Assembly: GCF_014655295.1 (NCBI RefSeq)
Contig: NZ_BNBI01000005.1
Coordinates: 186,001-250,000 of the forward strand
Direction: 5' to 3'
DNA: 64,000 bases
From: Streptomyces fumanus
GTDB lineage: Bacteria; Actinomycetota; Actinomycetes; Streptomycetales; Streptomycetaceae
The notes under the pieces are model-generated. The model saw only the letters and a program-made list of their open reading frames with translations. It did no database searches and had not been told where the DNA came from. Each line of letters starts with the position of its first letter. The stretch's first letter is position 1. This document shows, one piece after another, positions 7,744-15,082 of this stretch. The translations under genes and the position numbers were made by a program.

Positions 7744-8760
7744 GTGCGACTGCGCACCAGCTCCTGCGACCGGCCCGGCTACCGCCGGGTCCGGCACGGC
7801 CGCGGCTTCCGCTACCTCGACCAGCACGGCGAGCCGCTCACCGACCCCGGCCAACTGGCCCGGATCAAGGCCCTGACCATCCCGCCCGCCTGGCGCGACG
7901 TGTGGATATGCCCCTGGCCCAACGGCCACCTCCAGGCCGTCGGCACCGACGACGCCGGTCGCCGCCAGTACCTGTACCACGAGGAGTTCCGCGCCCAGCA
8001 GGACCAGGCCAAGCACGAGCACGTACGGGAGGTGGCGCGGGCCCTGCCGGAGCTGCGCCGCCAGGTCTGCGCCGACCTGGCGGGCCGCGGACTGACCCGG
8101 GCCCGGGTCACCGCCTGCGCGGTACGCCTGCTCGACCTGGGCTTCTTCCGCGTCGGCAGCGTCCGCCACACCCGGCAGAACGGGACGTACGGGCTCACCA
8201 CCATGCTCCGCGAGCACGTCACCTGCGGGCGCGGCGAGATCGCGTTCAGCTACCCGGCCAAGGGCGGCATCGAACTCGTCCGCGCACTGGTCGACGAGGA
8301 CGCCCACGCCGTCGTACGGGCGCTGCTGCGGCGCCGGCGGGGCGGGGACCAGTTGCTGGCGTACTGGGAGCGGGGCGCCTGGCACGACCTGCACAGCGAC
8401 GACCTGAACGAGGCGCTGGCGAAGCTGTCCGGCACGGACATCACCGCCAAGGACTTCCGCACCTGGCACGCGACGGTCCTCGCGGCGGTCGCCCTGTCCG
8501 TCACCGCCGAGGACGCCCGCGCCACCGCGGCGGCCCGGCGCCGGCAGATGAGCCGGGCGGTGCGGGAGGTCAGCCACTACCTGGGCAACACCCCGGCGGT
8601 CTGCCGGGCCTCGTACATCGACCCGCGGGTCTTCGAGCAGTTCGAGCAGGGGCGGACGATCGCCCCGGTGCTCACCCGACTGGGCGAGCACGGGCACTTC
8701 GGCCGTCCGGCCACCCAGGGCGCGGTGGAGGCGGCCGTCCTCGACCTGATCGGCGGCTGA
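7744..8760 (+). CDS. DNA topoisomerase IB
   Basis: 338 aa from a GTG at 7744 with GGAGGGGGG upstream. The N-terminal domain (about residues 1-85) includes IPPAWRDVWICPWPNGHLQAVG, hallmark of poxvirus-type bacterial TopIB. The catalytic domain carries RHTRQNGTYGLTT, the HATVLAAVAL helix and the nucleophile Tyr291 in ASYIDPR. The enzyme relaxes supercoils by a 3'-phosphotyrosyl intermediate without ATP or metal. Length equals the usual bacterial form (about 330-360 aa). It probably shares a transcript with the SDR. This eukaryote/virus-like type IB enzyme is widespread in actinomycetes and is not itself a sign of recent transfer. Confidence 0.92.
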   Translation: MRLRTSSCDRPGYRRVRHGRGFRYLDQHGEPLTDPGQLARIKALTIPPAWRDVWICPWPNGHLQAVGTDDAGRRQYLYHEEFRAQQDQAKHEHVREVARALPELRRQVCADLAGRGLTRARVTACAVRLLDLGFFRVGSVRHTRQNGTYGLTTMLREHVTCGRGEIAFSYPAKGGIELVRALVDEDAHAVVRALLRRRRGGDQLLAYWERGAWHDLHSDDLNEALAKLSGTDITAKDFRTWHATVLAAVALSVTAEDARATAAARRRQMSRAVREVSHYLGNTPAVCRASYIDPRVFEQFEQGRTIAPVLTRLGEHGHFGRPATQGAVEAAVLDLIGG

Positions 8761-8790
8761 GCGGCCCGGTCAGGACCGGCCGGGCCGCTC

Positions 8791-8796
8791 TACGCT
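8791..8796 (+). promoter_or_regulatory. -10 element TACGCT of a leaderless transcript
   Basis: TACGCT lies exactly 6 nt before the ATG at 8803, and there is no Shine-Dalgarno sequence. This is the spacing expected when transcription starts at the A of the start codon. Confidence 0.6.
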
Positions 8797-8802
8797 CGAC
8801 CT

Positions 8803-9039
8803 ATGACCGAAATCGCGAGCCCGTACATCGCCCGGCCGCGGATCCTGGTGCTCGGGGTCCAGCCGGGCACCCCGCCGTTCCGGATCGTGGAGATCGACGG
8901 TCAGGTCGTCGGCGAGGCCCGGGACGTCACCGACGTCCTCCAGGCCGCCGCCGCGTTCGGCATCACCGTGCACGACCTGGACGACCCGGAGACCGTCCGC
9001 TGGGTGGGCGGCGACAAGTTCACCTGGAGACCGCACTGA
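8803..9039 (+). CDS. Conserved small hypothetical protein
   Basis: 78 aa, ATG at 8803. The sequence has an ordered look (RILVLGVQPGTPPFRIVEIDGQVVG, then VLQAAAAFGITVHDLDDPETVRWVGGD), suggesting a small alpha/beta protein rather than a spurious frame. No signal peptide, membrane segment or cysteines. No Shine-Dalgarno is visible, but TACGCT sits 6 nt upstream, so the mRNA is probably leaderless. I recognise no family with a known function. It lies 42 bp after topIB and is convergent with the VanZ gene. Confidence 0.7.
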   Translation: MTEIASPYIARPRILVLGVQPGTPPFRIVEIDGQVVGEARDVTDVLQAAAAFGITVHDLDDPETVRWVGGDKFTWRPH

Positions 9040-9057
9040 CCGTCCCGGGTCCGCCGC

Positions 9058-9636
9058 TCAGGCCCGGACGCGGCGGGCGTGCACCGCGCGGCTCATCCGC
9101 CGCCCGAGCAGCAGGTAGCCCAGGAGCGCGCCCGTGGTGTTGAGGATCACGTCGTCGATGTCGAAGGCGCGGCCGGTGACCATCGCGCCCTGGGCGCACT
9201 CGACCAGCAGCATGACGACGGCGGTCAGCAGCAGCACCCGCAGCACCCCGCGGGTGCGCGGCGCGACCACCGGGACCAGCACCCCGAACGGGACGCCGAG
9301 CAGCACGTTCCCGCCGATCTGCTTGACCGCGTCGCGCAGCGCGGGCTGGTTGAGATACGCCTCCAGGGAGCGCCCGGGGTGCAGATTGGTGTGGGTGAAC
9401 GCCTCCGAGGCGGGCGAGGGATTGAGCGTGAGCCGCGCCAGCACCACCGCGAAGGCCACCATGAACAGGAACGCGCACACCACCGCCAGCAGCCGCAGCG
9501 GCCAGGGCAGCGGACGCCGTACGGGCTCCGGCTCCGCCCGCTCGACGGCCGGTTCCCCGCGGGCGGCGGGCCCGTCGGGGCCGGGATCGGTGCGGGGGCG
9601 CAGCAGGGAGCGCGGCCATGTGCCGGCACGAGCCAT
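9058..9636 (-). CDS. VanZ-family membrane protein
   Basis: 192 aa, ATG at 9636 with GGAGGAGACCC upstream. A Pro/Arg/Glu-rich cytoplasmic N-terminus (1-45) is followed by four hydrophobic segments: LLAVVCAFLFMVAFAVVLA, the NVLLGVPFGVLVPVV region, VLLLTAVVMLLVECAQGA and NTTGALLGYLLLG. The NxLLGVPFG and VECAQ...R.FDIDDVILNTTGALLGY motifs are the VanZ signature. VanZ of enterococci gives low-level teicoplanin resistance; the function of streptomycete members is unknown. It is followed upstream by the DUF4230 gene in the same direction after 66 bp. Confidence 0.85.
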   Translation of the reverse strand: MARAGTWPRSLLRPRTDPGPDGPAARGEPAVERAEPEPVRRPLPWPLRLLAVVCAFLFMVAFAVVLARLTLNPSPASEAFTHTNLHPGRSLEAYLNQPALRDAVKQIGGNVLLGVPFGVLVPVVAPRTRGVLRVLLLTAVVMLLVECAQGAMVTGRAFDIDDVILNTTGALLGYLLLGRRMSRAVHARRVRA

Positions 9637-9702
9637 TGGGTCTCCTCCAGTGTGAACTTCCCCGTGTGCTACGGCGGTTACCCGCCGGTGTGCCGGCGAT
9701 GC

Positions 9703-10365
9703 TCAGTCGCCGTAGGTCACCCGCACCTTTTCGAAGCCGAGGGAGTGCAGCAGGCCCTGGAGCATGCGGGTGGTGTTGCTCTCGGCCCGCGCGTTCAGCC
9801 CGCTCTCCTTCGCCGCCTCGCCGATGTGCCGGACCGCGAGTTTCTGCACCGCCTGCTCGCCGTTGGGGTTGTCGGAGAACAGGTCGCCGAGCCGGTCGAA
9901 CAGGCCGCGCTCCTTGGAGACGGCGTAGGAGCGGTCGGGGTCCAGGGCCGGCTTGGCGAGCGCGGCGTGCGGCAGCCTCAGCGTGGCGGCGGTGCGGTCC
10001 TCGTTCACCGTCACATCGCCGTCGCCGACCTTGCCGAGGTCCACGTAGGAGTCGACGCTGCCCGCCCCGACGTACAGGGTGCGGCTGCCGCGGATGGCGT
10101 CGGGCACGAACTTGGTGTCCTTCTCCAGGTCGACCACGACCTGGAAGTTCCCGGTGGCGGCCTGGTAGCGGCTGAGGTCCTGGATGGACTCCAGCAGCGC
10201 GGGGCCCGACCGGTCCCGGGTCTCGGTGCCGAACAGGTCCTTCAGGCCCGGGATCAGGCTCAGCCGGAACCCGGCGAACAGCACGGCGAGCACCAGCGCG
10301 AACGCGGACAGCACCTTCACCCAGGCCGGGAGGCGCCGGGGCTGGCGTCCGATGGGAGTCGACAT
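9703..10365 (-). CDS. DUF4230 domain protein, membrane-anchored
   Basis: 220 aa from the ATG at 10365, which has AAGGAGG 9 nt upstream; the frame extends further 5' without a site. Residues 1-17 are basic and 18-42 form one transmembrane anchor (VKVLSAFALVLAVLFAGFRLSL). The rest should lie outside the membrane. It holds the DUF4230 core (YQAATGNFQVVVDLEKDTKFVPD, GSRTLYVGAGSVDSYVDLG, then VTVNEDRTAATLRLPHAALAKPALD) and a C-terminal segment with FEKVRVTYGD. Function is not known. It may be cotranscribed with the VanZ gene downstream. Confidence 0.8.
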   Translation of the reverse strand: MSTPIGRQPRRLPAWVKVLSAFALVLAVLFAGFRLSLIPGLKDLFGTETRDRSGPALLESIQDLSRYQAATGNFQVVVDLEKDTKFVPDAIRGSRTLYVGAGSVDSYVDLGKVGDGDVTVNEDRTAATLRLPHAALAKPALDPDRSYAVSKERGLFDRLGDLFSDNPNGEQAVQKLAVRHIGEAAKESGLNARAESNTTRMLQGLLHSLGFEKVRVTYGD

Positions 10366-10456
10366 GGCGACGGCCCTCCTTCCTACTGACCGGATGCCCC
10401 TCACTTCCCTTGGCAGACCGGCCAGTTGGCACGCGCCCGCGCCGTGCGGCCCGGCG

Positions 10457-10837
10457 TCAGAGCGAGCCGGAGGGCGCGCCGGGGCGGCCCAGCGCGTCCT
10501 CCAGGGTGGGCCGGGGCGGCAGCAGCCGGGACAGGCCGGTGATGCGCAGCACGCGCAGGGTCAGAGCGTGCGCGCACACCAGGTGCAGTTCGCCGCCGTG
10601 GCTCAGGACCCGGCTCCGGGCGCGGTACAGCAGCCGCAGCCCGGAGCAGTCGAAGAACTCCACCCGGCTGAGGTCCAGCACCACCCGGGCGCCGGGGCGG
10701 CCCGTCGCCCGGTCCAGATGCGGGACGATCTCGTCGGCCGCGGCGATGTCGATCTCGCCGCGGAACTCCAGCACCGTGTGCCCCCGGACGTGGCGCACGC
10801 GCAGATACCGGCTGAGCGGTGCGGGTTCCTGCCGCAC
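10457..10837 (-). CDS. STAS-domain anti-sigma factor antagonist
   Basis: 126 aa from a GTG at 10837 with GGAGG 9 nt upstream; an ATG at 10948 would add 37 unconserved-looking residues. The STAS fold is clear: HTVLEFRGEIDIAAADEI, ARVVLDLSRVEFFDCSGLRLL, then GGELHLVCAH and LRVLRITGLSRLL. The serine in DCSGL is the residue normally phosphorylated by a partner anti-sigma kinase and dephosphorylated by a SpoIIE-type phosphatase. So the protein should control partner switching of a sigma factor. No kinase is next to it, but four SpoIIE-type phosphatases, two with an HATPase module, lie further right in this window. Confidence 0.88.
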   Translation of the reverse strand: MRQEPAPLSRYLRVRHVRGHTVLEFRGEIDIAAADEIVPHLDRATGRPGARVVLDLSRVEFFDCSGLRLLYRARSRVLSHGGELHLVCAHALTLRVLRITGLSRLLPPRPTLEDALGRPGAPSGSL

Positions 10838-10942
10838 ACGACATCGCCTCCAGTCGGCTCCCCGGGCGGTGGGCGCCGACACCCCAACGCCCCTACGTGC
10901 CCCGCAAGTTACCCCGTCCGAGGGAATTCGAGCATGTTCGAT

Positions 10943-10954
10943 TGACATATGTCA
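10943..10954. promoter_or_regulatory. 12-bp palindrome upstream of the STAS gene
   Basis: TGACATATGTCA is a perfect 12-bp palindrome in the 189-bp gap between the STAS gene and the oxidoreductase gene, in a locally AT-richer stretch. It lies about 105 nt before the chosen STAS start. It could be an operator or merely chance; no regulator is adjacent. Confidence 0.3.
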
Positions 10955-11026
10955 TCGAAATCTCAAGTACTGCACACCCCACGTATCCGGGGAGACGCCG
11001 GGGACCGGCCGGGGCGGCCCGCCCGC

Positions 11027-11977
11027 TCAGTCCACCACCAGCACCAGCTTGCCCGTGGTCCGCCCCTGCTCGCCCAGCGCGTGCGCCCCGGCCGCGTCGG
11101 CCAGCGGGAAGGTCCGCTCCACCGAGGCCCGCAGCTTGCCCGCCTCCACCAGGGCGGCGATCTCCCGCATCCCGGCCTGGTCGGCGTCGACCAGCATCCG
11201 CACCGCCCGTACGCCGAGCCGCTCCGCCTCCCGGGGGAACTCGTCCGAGCCGACCGGCAGGATCGACACCACGACCCCGCCCGGCCGCAGCACCCGCAGC
11301 GACTTCACCGCCGTGTCGCCGCCGAGCGTGTCCAGCACCACGTCGACGTCCTTGAACGCCTCGGTGACGTCCGTCTCGTGGTAGTCCACCGGCTCGTCCA
11401 CGCCGATGGAGCGCAGGAAGTCGTGCTTGCCCGCGCTGGCCGTGCCGATCACATGGGCGCCGCGGGCCTTGGCGATCTGCACCGCCACATGGCCCACCCC
11501 GCCGGCCGCCGCGTGGATCAGCACCCGCTGCCCCGGCCGCAGCTCCGCCCGCTCCACCAGCGCCTGCCACGCGGTCAGCGAGACCAGCGGCAGCGCGCCC
11601 GCCTGTACGTGGTCGACCCCGGCCGGCTTGTGCCAGAAGAAGCGCGCCGGGGCGGCGACGTACTCGGCGTGGGAGCCGTGGCCGAAGGGGTACGACAGCA
11701 TGCCGAAGACCTCGTCGCCGGGCTGGAAGGCGGCGACGCCGACCCCCGTCTCCTCGACCGTGCCGGACACGTCCCAGCCCAGCGTGAAGGGGGGCTCGCC
11801 GAGGAAGCCGCCGGTCGCGCGGTGCTTCCAGTCGGTCGGGTTGACGCCGGCCGCGCGCACCCGCACCAGCACCTCGTTCGGGCGCGGCGCCGGGCGGGGC
11901 AGACGTACTTCCTCGAGGACCTCGGGACCGCCGAGGACGTTCTGGGTGATGGCTCGCATGGTGTTCACATCGCTCAT
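11027..11977 (-). CDS. NADP-dependent zinc-less alcohol dehydrogenase / quinone oxidoreductase-like
   Basis: 316 aa from the ATG at 11977; a GTG two codons upstream (11983) and an ATG six codons in are alternatives, none with a good Shine-Dalgarno. MDR fold: an N-terminal GroES-like part (VLVRVRAAGVNPTDWKHRATG, DVSGTVEETGVGV) and a Rossmann domain with AAAGGVGHVAVQIAKARGA. The structural and catalytic zinc cysteines of alcohol dehydrogenases are absent, as in quinone oxidoreductases. It is divergently transcribed from a GlxA/AraC regulator across a 16-bp palindrome. That regulator is therefore the probable controller, and an electrophile or redox signal is plausible. Confidence 0.88.
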   Translation of the reverse strand: MSDVNTMRAITQNVLGGPEVLEEVRLPRPAPRPNEVLVRVRAAGVNPTDWKHRATGGFLGEPPFTLGWDVSGTVEETGVGVAAFQPGDEVFGMLSYPFGHGSHAEYVAAPARFFWHKPAGVDHVQAGALPLVSLTAWQALVERAELRPGQRVLIHAAAGGVGHVAVQIAKARGAHVIGTASAGKHDFLRSIGVDEPVDYHETDVTEAFKDVDVVLDTLGGDTAVKSLRVLRPGGVVVSILPVGSDEFPREAERLGVRAVRMLVDADQAGMREIAALVEAGKLRASVERTFPLADAAGAHALGEQGRTTGKLVLVVD

Positions 11978-12013
11978 GGTCACCCAGCCTGCCGTCTTCC
12001 GCCCGTCCGGAAA

Positions 12014-12029
12014 ATGGCAGGACTGCCAT
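12014..12029. promoter_or_regulatory. Palindromic operator between oxidoreductase and GlxA-type regulator
   Basis: ATGGCAG-GA-CTGCCAT is a perfect inverted repeat centred in the 71-bp divergent region. It ends 8 nt before the regulator's -10 (TACGAT, 12037-12042), overlapping the -35 position. A site there could mediate autoregulation and control of the divergent oxidoreductase. Confidence 0.6.
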
Positions 12030-12036
12030 GCTCCGC

Positions 12037-12042
12037 TACGAT
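12037..12042 (+). promoter_or_regulatory. -10 element TACGAT of a leaderless transcript
   Basis: TACGAT ends 6 nt before the ATG at 12049 and there is no ribosome-binding site, as expected for a leaderless mRNA. This decides the start at 12049 over the ATG at 12028, which lies inside the palindrome. Confidence 0.6.
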
Positions 12043-12048
12043 CGTGCC

Positions 12049-13026
12049 ATGCAGCTCTCCCGACGCCCGGAACGGGTCGTGGTCCTCGCCCTCGACGGCG
12101 TCTACGCCTTCGAGCTGGGCATCCCCAGCCGCATCCTGGGCGCCGCCGACGGCCGCTACGAGGTGCTGACCTGCACCGCCGACGGCCGCCCGGTGCGCAC
12201 CGACGCCGGTTTCACGGTCACCGCCGACCACGGTCCCGAGGTGCTGGCCACCGCCGACACGGTGGTCGTCGCCGCGGTCGCCCCGTCCCGGGTCACCGCC
12301 GAACCGCCCGCCGAGGTGCGCGCCGCCCTGGCGCTGGTCCGGCCCACCGCCCGCCTGGTCTCCATCTGCACCGGCGCCTTCGTGCTGGCCGCGGCCGGGC
12401 TCCTGGACGGCCACCGGGCGACCACCCACTGGCAGCTCGCCGACGCCTTCCGGCGGATGTTCCCCCGCGTCCGGCTCGACCCGGACGTCCTCTTCGTCGA
12501 CGACGGACGGGTGCTGACCTCGGCCGGCGCCGCCTCCGGCATCGACGTCTGCCTCCACCTGGTCCGCGAGGACCACGGCAGCGACCTGGCCAACGCCGTC
12601 GCCCGCCGCTGCGTGGTCCCGCCGTTCCGGGAGGGCGGCCAGGCCCAGTACATCGAGCAGCCGGTGCCGCAGGCGGGCTCCGCCGGCACCGGCGCCACCC
12701 GCGCCTGGGCGCTGGAGCACCTCGACGAGCCGCTGACCCTGACCGACCTCGCGGCGCACGCCGGGATGAGCCTGCGCACCTTCGCCCGCCGCTTCCAGGA
12801 CGAGGTGGGCCTGAGCCCCGGACGCTGGCTGATCCAGCAGCGCGTCGCCCGGGCCCGGCATCTGCTGGAGGCCAGCGACCTGCCGGTCGACCGCATCGCC
12901 GGGATGGTCGGCTTCGCCACCGGCGCCTCGCTGCGCCAGCACCTGCACGCCGCCATCGGGGTCTCGCCGGGGGCCTACCGGCGGACCTTCCGGGCGACCG
13001 CCGTACCCGAAGCAACCCGCGGGTGA
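12049..13026 (+). CDS. GlxA-family transcriptional regulator (DJ-1/PfpI + AraC HTH)
   Basis: 325 aa. Residues about 8-185 form a DJ-1/PfpI-like glutamine-amidotransferase fold, with a cysteine at the nucleophile-elbow position (SICTGAFVLAAAGLLDG) and TTHWQ following. Residues about 210-315 carry two AraC-type helix-turn-helix units (LTDLAAHAGMSLRTFARRFQ and IAGMVGFATGASLRQHL, with the GVSPGAYRRTF end). GlxA-type proteins are usually activators responding to small nitrogenous or aldehyde metabolites. A leaderless start and the 16-bp palindrome upstream suggest autoregulation. The divergent oxidoreductase is the likely target. A strong hairpin (13044-13066) follows the stop. Confidence 0.9.
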   Translation: MQLSRRPERVVVLALDGVYAFELGIPSRILGAADGRYEVLTCTADGRPVRTDAGFTVTADHGPEVLATADTVVVAAVAPSRVTAEPPAEVRAALALVRPTARLVSICTGAFVLAAAGLLDGHRATTHWQLADAFRRMFPRVRLDPDVLFVDDGRVLTSAGAASGIDVCLHLVREDHGSDLANAVARRCVVPPFREGGQAQYIEQPVPQAGSAGTGATRAWALEHLDEPLTLTDLAAHAGMSLRTFARRFQDEVGLSPGRWLIQQRVARARHLLEASDLPVDRIAGMVGFATGASLRQHLHAAIGVSPGAYRRTFRATAVPEATRG

Positions 13027-13043
13027 GCCGCGGGACTCGGGCC

Positions 13044-13066
13044 CCCGGCCGACTGAAACGGCCGGG
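13044..13066 (+). terminator. Hairpin after the GlxA-type regulator
   Basis: A perfect 8-bp GC stem (CCCGGCCG / CGGCCGGG) with loop ACTGAAA starts 18 nt after the stop at 13026. There is no U-tract, which is common for streptomycete terminators. Confidence 0.55.
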
Positions 13067-13137
13067 CGGGGATATCCGCAAGAGGAAGCGGGGGCGGGGC
13101 AGGACCGCCCCGCGCCCCGGACCCTTCGGAGGGGAAC

Positions 13138-13530
13138 ATGGCACTGGTGAAGGCGGGCGTCGTGGTGCTCGACTGTGCCGAGCCCGAGATTCTCGCGGAG
13201 TTCTACAAGGAGTTGCTGGGCGCGGAGGAGACGGCCGTCGCCGCCAACCGCGTCGAGATCAGGGGAGCCGACGGCTTCCGCATGGCGTTCCGCCGGGACG
13301 TCAACGCCACCCCGCCGAGCTGGCCCCGCCCCGAGAACTCCCTCCAGGCCCACCTCAACTTCGTCGTCGACGATCTGGACGAGGCCGAGCGCGGGGTCGT
13401 GGGGCTCGGCGGCCGCCCCCTGGAGACCAAGGACGCGCCGGGCCCGTACGAGGAGCGCAGCTTCTCCGACCCGGCGGGCCACTCCTTCACCCTGCTGCGC
13501 AACGCGTCGGCGGCCCCCAAACAGGGCTGA
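13138..13530 (+). CDS. VOC (glyoxalase/bleomycin-resistance-like) family protein
   Basis: 130 aa, ATG at 13138 with GGAGGGG upstream. The paired beta-alpha-beta-beta-beta modules are visible: VVVLDCAEPEILAEFYKELLG, then AHLNFVVDDLDEAERGVVGLGG and SDPAGHSFTLLR. A metal-binding Glu/His pattern is present (H near 78, DPAGHSF). VOC proteins include glyoxalases, dioxygenases and drug-binding proteins. With no partner genes, the substrate is unknown. It is convergent with the DUF4235 gene, 41 bp away. Confidence 0.85.
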   Translation: MALVKAGVVVLDCAEPEILAEFYKELLGAEETAVAANRVEIRGADGFRMAFRRDVNATPPSWPRPENSLQAHLNFVVDDLDEAERGVVGLGGRPLETKDAPGPYEERSFSDPAGHSFTLLRNASAAPKQG

Positions 13531-13571
13531 GCCCCGAGGGGGCCGCCGGCGCGGCGGCGGTGCGGCGGGCG

Positions 13572-13871
13572 TCAGTCGCGCCCGCCGGCCTGGGTCGGCC
13601 AGACGCCGGTGGACCGCTCGATGGCCTTGGCGCCCGAGCGGTCCACCACGCTGCGCACCGCGGCGAAGAGGGCCCCCTGGATCGCGGCGGCCAGCAGGAT
13701 CTCACCCCAGCCCCGGTCCGGGTCCAGGGCGTCGGGCGCGTCGTCCTCGTGCCGGATCAGCTTCCAGGTCTTCTGGAACGCCATCCCGGCCAGCGCGCCG
13801 CCCGCCCAGCCCAGGACGAAGCCGACCGGCTTGTAGGCCAGGGGCAGCTTCTGCTTCTTCTTCTTTCCCAC
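13572..13871 (-). CDS. DUF4235 membrane protein
   Basis: 99 aa from a GTG at 13871 with GAGGAG upstream. After a basic MGKKKKQK start there are two hydrophobic helices (GFVLGWAGGALAGMAFQKTWKLI and WGEILLAAAIQGALFAAVRSVV), the latter followed by DRSGAKAIERSTGVWP, a typical DUF4235 end. These are small two-span membrane proteins common in actinomycetes, of unknown function. The gene lies 63 bp downstream of the hydroquinone-reductase-like gene and may be cotranscribed with it. Confidence 0.85.
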   Translation of the reverse strand: MGKKKKQKLPLAYKPVGFVLGWAGGALAGMAFQKTWKLIRHEDDAPDALDPDRGWGEILLAAAIQGALFAAVRSVVDRSGAKAIERSTGVWPTQAGGRD

Positions 13872-13934
13872 AGGTTCTCCTCGGGTTCTCGGGGTCTCGG
13901 GGTTCTCAGGGGTTGACGGCGGGTCCGCGGCGCC

Positions 13935-14960
13935 TCAGGGCCGGCCCCGCGCCGGGACCTCCTCGCCGGGCCGGACCGGACCCGGCGGCGTACCGTCGCC
14001 GAACGGCCGGCCGCCCAGGTCCTCGCGGTGGTGCGGGGTGAGCCAGCCCGCCAGGTCGGGTCCCAGGGGCACGATCCCGGTCGGATTGACGCCCGTGTGC
14101 ACCTGGTAGTAGTGCCGCTTGATGTGGTCGAAGTCGACGGTGTCGCCGAACCCGGGCGTCTGGAACAGGTCCCGGGCGTACGCCCACAGCACCGGATGCT
14201 CCGTCAGCTTCCAGCGGTTGCACTTGAAGTGACCGTGATAGACGGCGTCGAAACGCACCAGCGTGGTGAAGAGCCGGATGTCCGCCTCCGTGATCGTGTC
14301 CCCGACCAGGTAGCGCTGCCGCTCCAGTTGGGCCGCCAGCAGCTCCAGTCGCCGGAACACCCCCGCGCACGCCGCCTCGTACTCCTCCTGGCCGGTGGCG
14401 AACCCCGCCCGGTACACGCCGTTGTTGACGTCCCGGTAGACCTCCGCCATCACCTCGTCGATCTCCGCGCGCCGCGCCTCGGGGTACAGGTCCGGCGCGC
14501 CCGCCCGGTGCAGGGCCCGCCACTCGGTGGCCAGGTCGAGGGTGATCTGCTGGTAGTCGTTGGTGACCAGCCGCCCGCTGGGCACGTCCACGATCGCCGG
14601 GACGCTCACCCCGCCCGGGTAGCCGGTCTCCCGCTTGTCGTACGCCTCGCTGAGCCAGCGGATGCCGAGCACCGGGTCGCGGCCGTCCGGGTCGAGGGTG
14701 AAGCGCCAGCTCCGGTCGTCCTGGATCGGGTCGGCGACCGCCAGCGACAGCGCCTCCTCCAGACCCAGCAGCCGCCGGGAGACCAGCGCCCGGCTCGCCC
14801 ACGGGCAGGCCCGGCTGACCACCAGCCGGTAACGGCCGGGCTCCACCGGCCAGCCGTCCCGGCCGTCGGCGGTGATCCGGTCCGCGAAGTGGCTCCGGGA
14901 CCGCTTGAACGCCTTCCGGCCGTACGCGCTGTTGCCGGCCTCCCCGTCGCCGTCGCTCAT
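13935..14960 (-). CDS. Glutathionyl-hydroquinone-reductase-like GST-fold protein (YqjG/Ecm4 type)
   Basis: 341 aa, ATG at 14960 with GGAGGAGAGG upstream. The thioredoxin-like domain carries the catalytic motif RACPWASRALV (Cys52), and the helical domain carries YLVGDTITEADIRLFTTLVRFD. The omega/xi GST class with CPWA reduces glutathionyl-hydroquinones. Streptomycetes use mycothiol instead of glutathione, so a mycothiol conjugate or another thiol adduct is the likelier substrate (inference). The DUF4235 gene follows; the CDF transporter is divergent. Confidence 0.88.
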   Translation of the reverse strand: MSDGDGEAGNSAYGRKAFKRSRSHFADRITADGRDGWPVEPGRYRLVVSRACPWASRALVSRRLLGLEEALSLAVADPIQDDRSWRFTLDPDGRDPVLGIRWLSEAYDKRETGYPGGVSVPAIVDVPSGRLVTNDYQQITLDLATEWRALHRAGAPDLYPEARRAEIDEVMAEVYRDVNNGVYRAGFATGQEEYEAACAGVFRRLELLAAQLERQRYLVGDTITEADIRLFTTLVRFDAVYHGHFKCNRWKLTEHPVLWAYARDLFQTPGFGDTVDFDHIKRHYYQVHTGVNPTGIVPLGPDLAGWLTPHHREDLGGRPFGDGTPPGPVRPGEEVPARGRP

Positions 14961-15082
14961 GGCCTCTCCTCCCTGCCGTGCGGGTGCCCTGGTGGACGCG
15001 TTCCCCGTTTTCGGCCGCCGGCACGGGCGGGCCACCCGCACAGCGGGTGTGACCGGGCCCGGCCGGGGGCATCCGGCGAAGG

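Noticed and set aside
10838..10948. Upstream ATG (10948) extending the STAS protein by 37 codons
   Set aside because: The GTG at 10837 has GGAGG at the right distance, and the extension does not look like a STAS domain.
12028..12048. ATG at 12028 as GlxA regulator start
   Set aside because: It lies within the palindrome; TACGAT 6 nt before 12049 fits the later start.
13931..14960. Classing the GST-fold gene as a true glutathione enzyme
   Set aside because: The organism type should use mycothiol; the fold is kept but the cofactor was left open.
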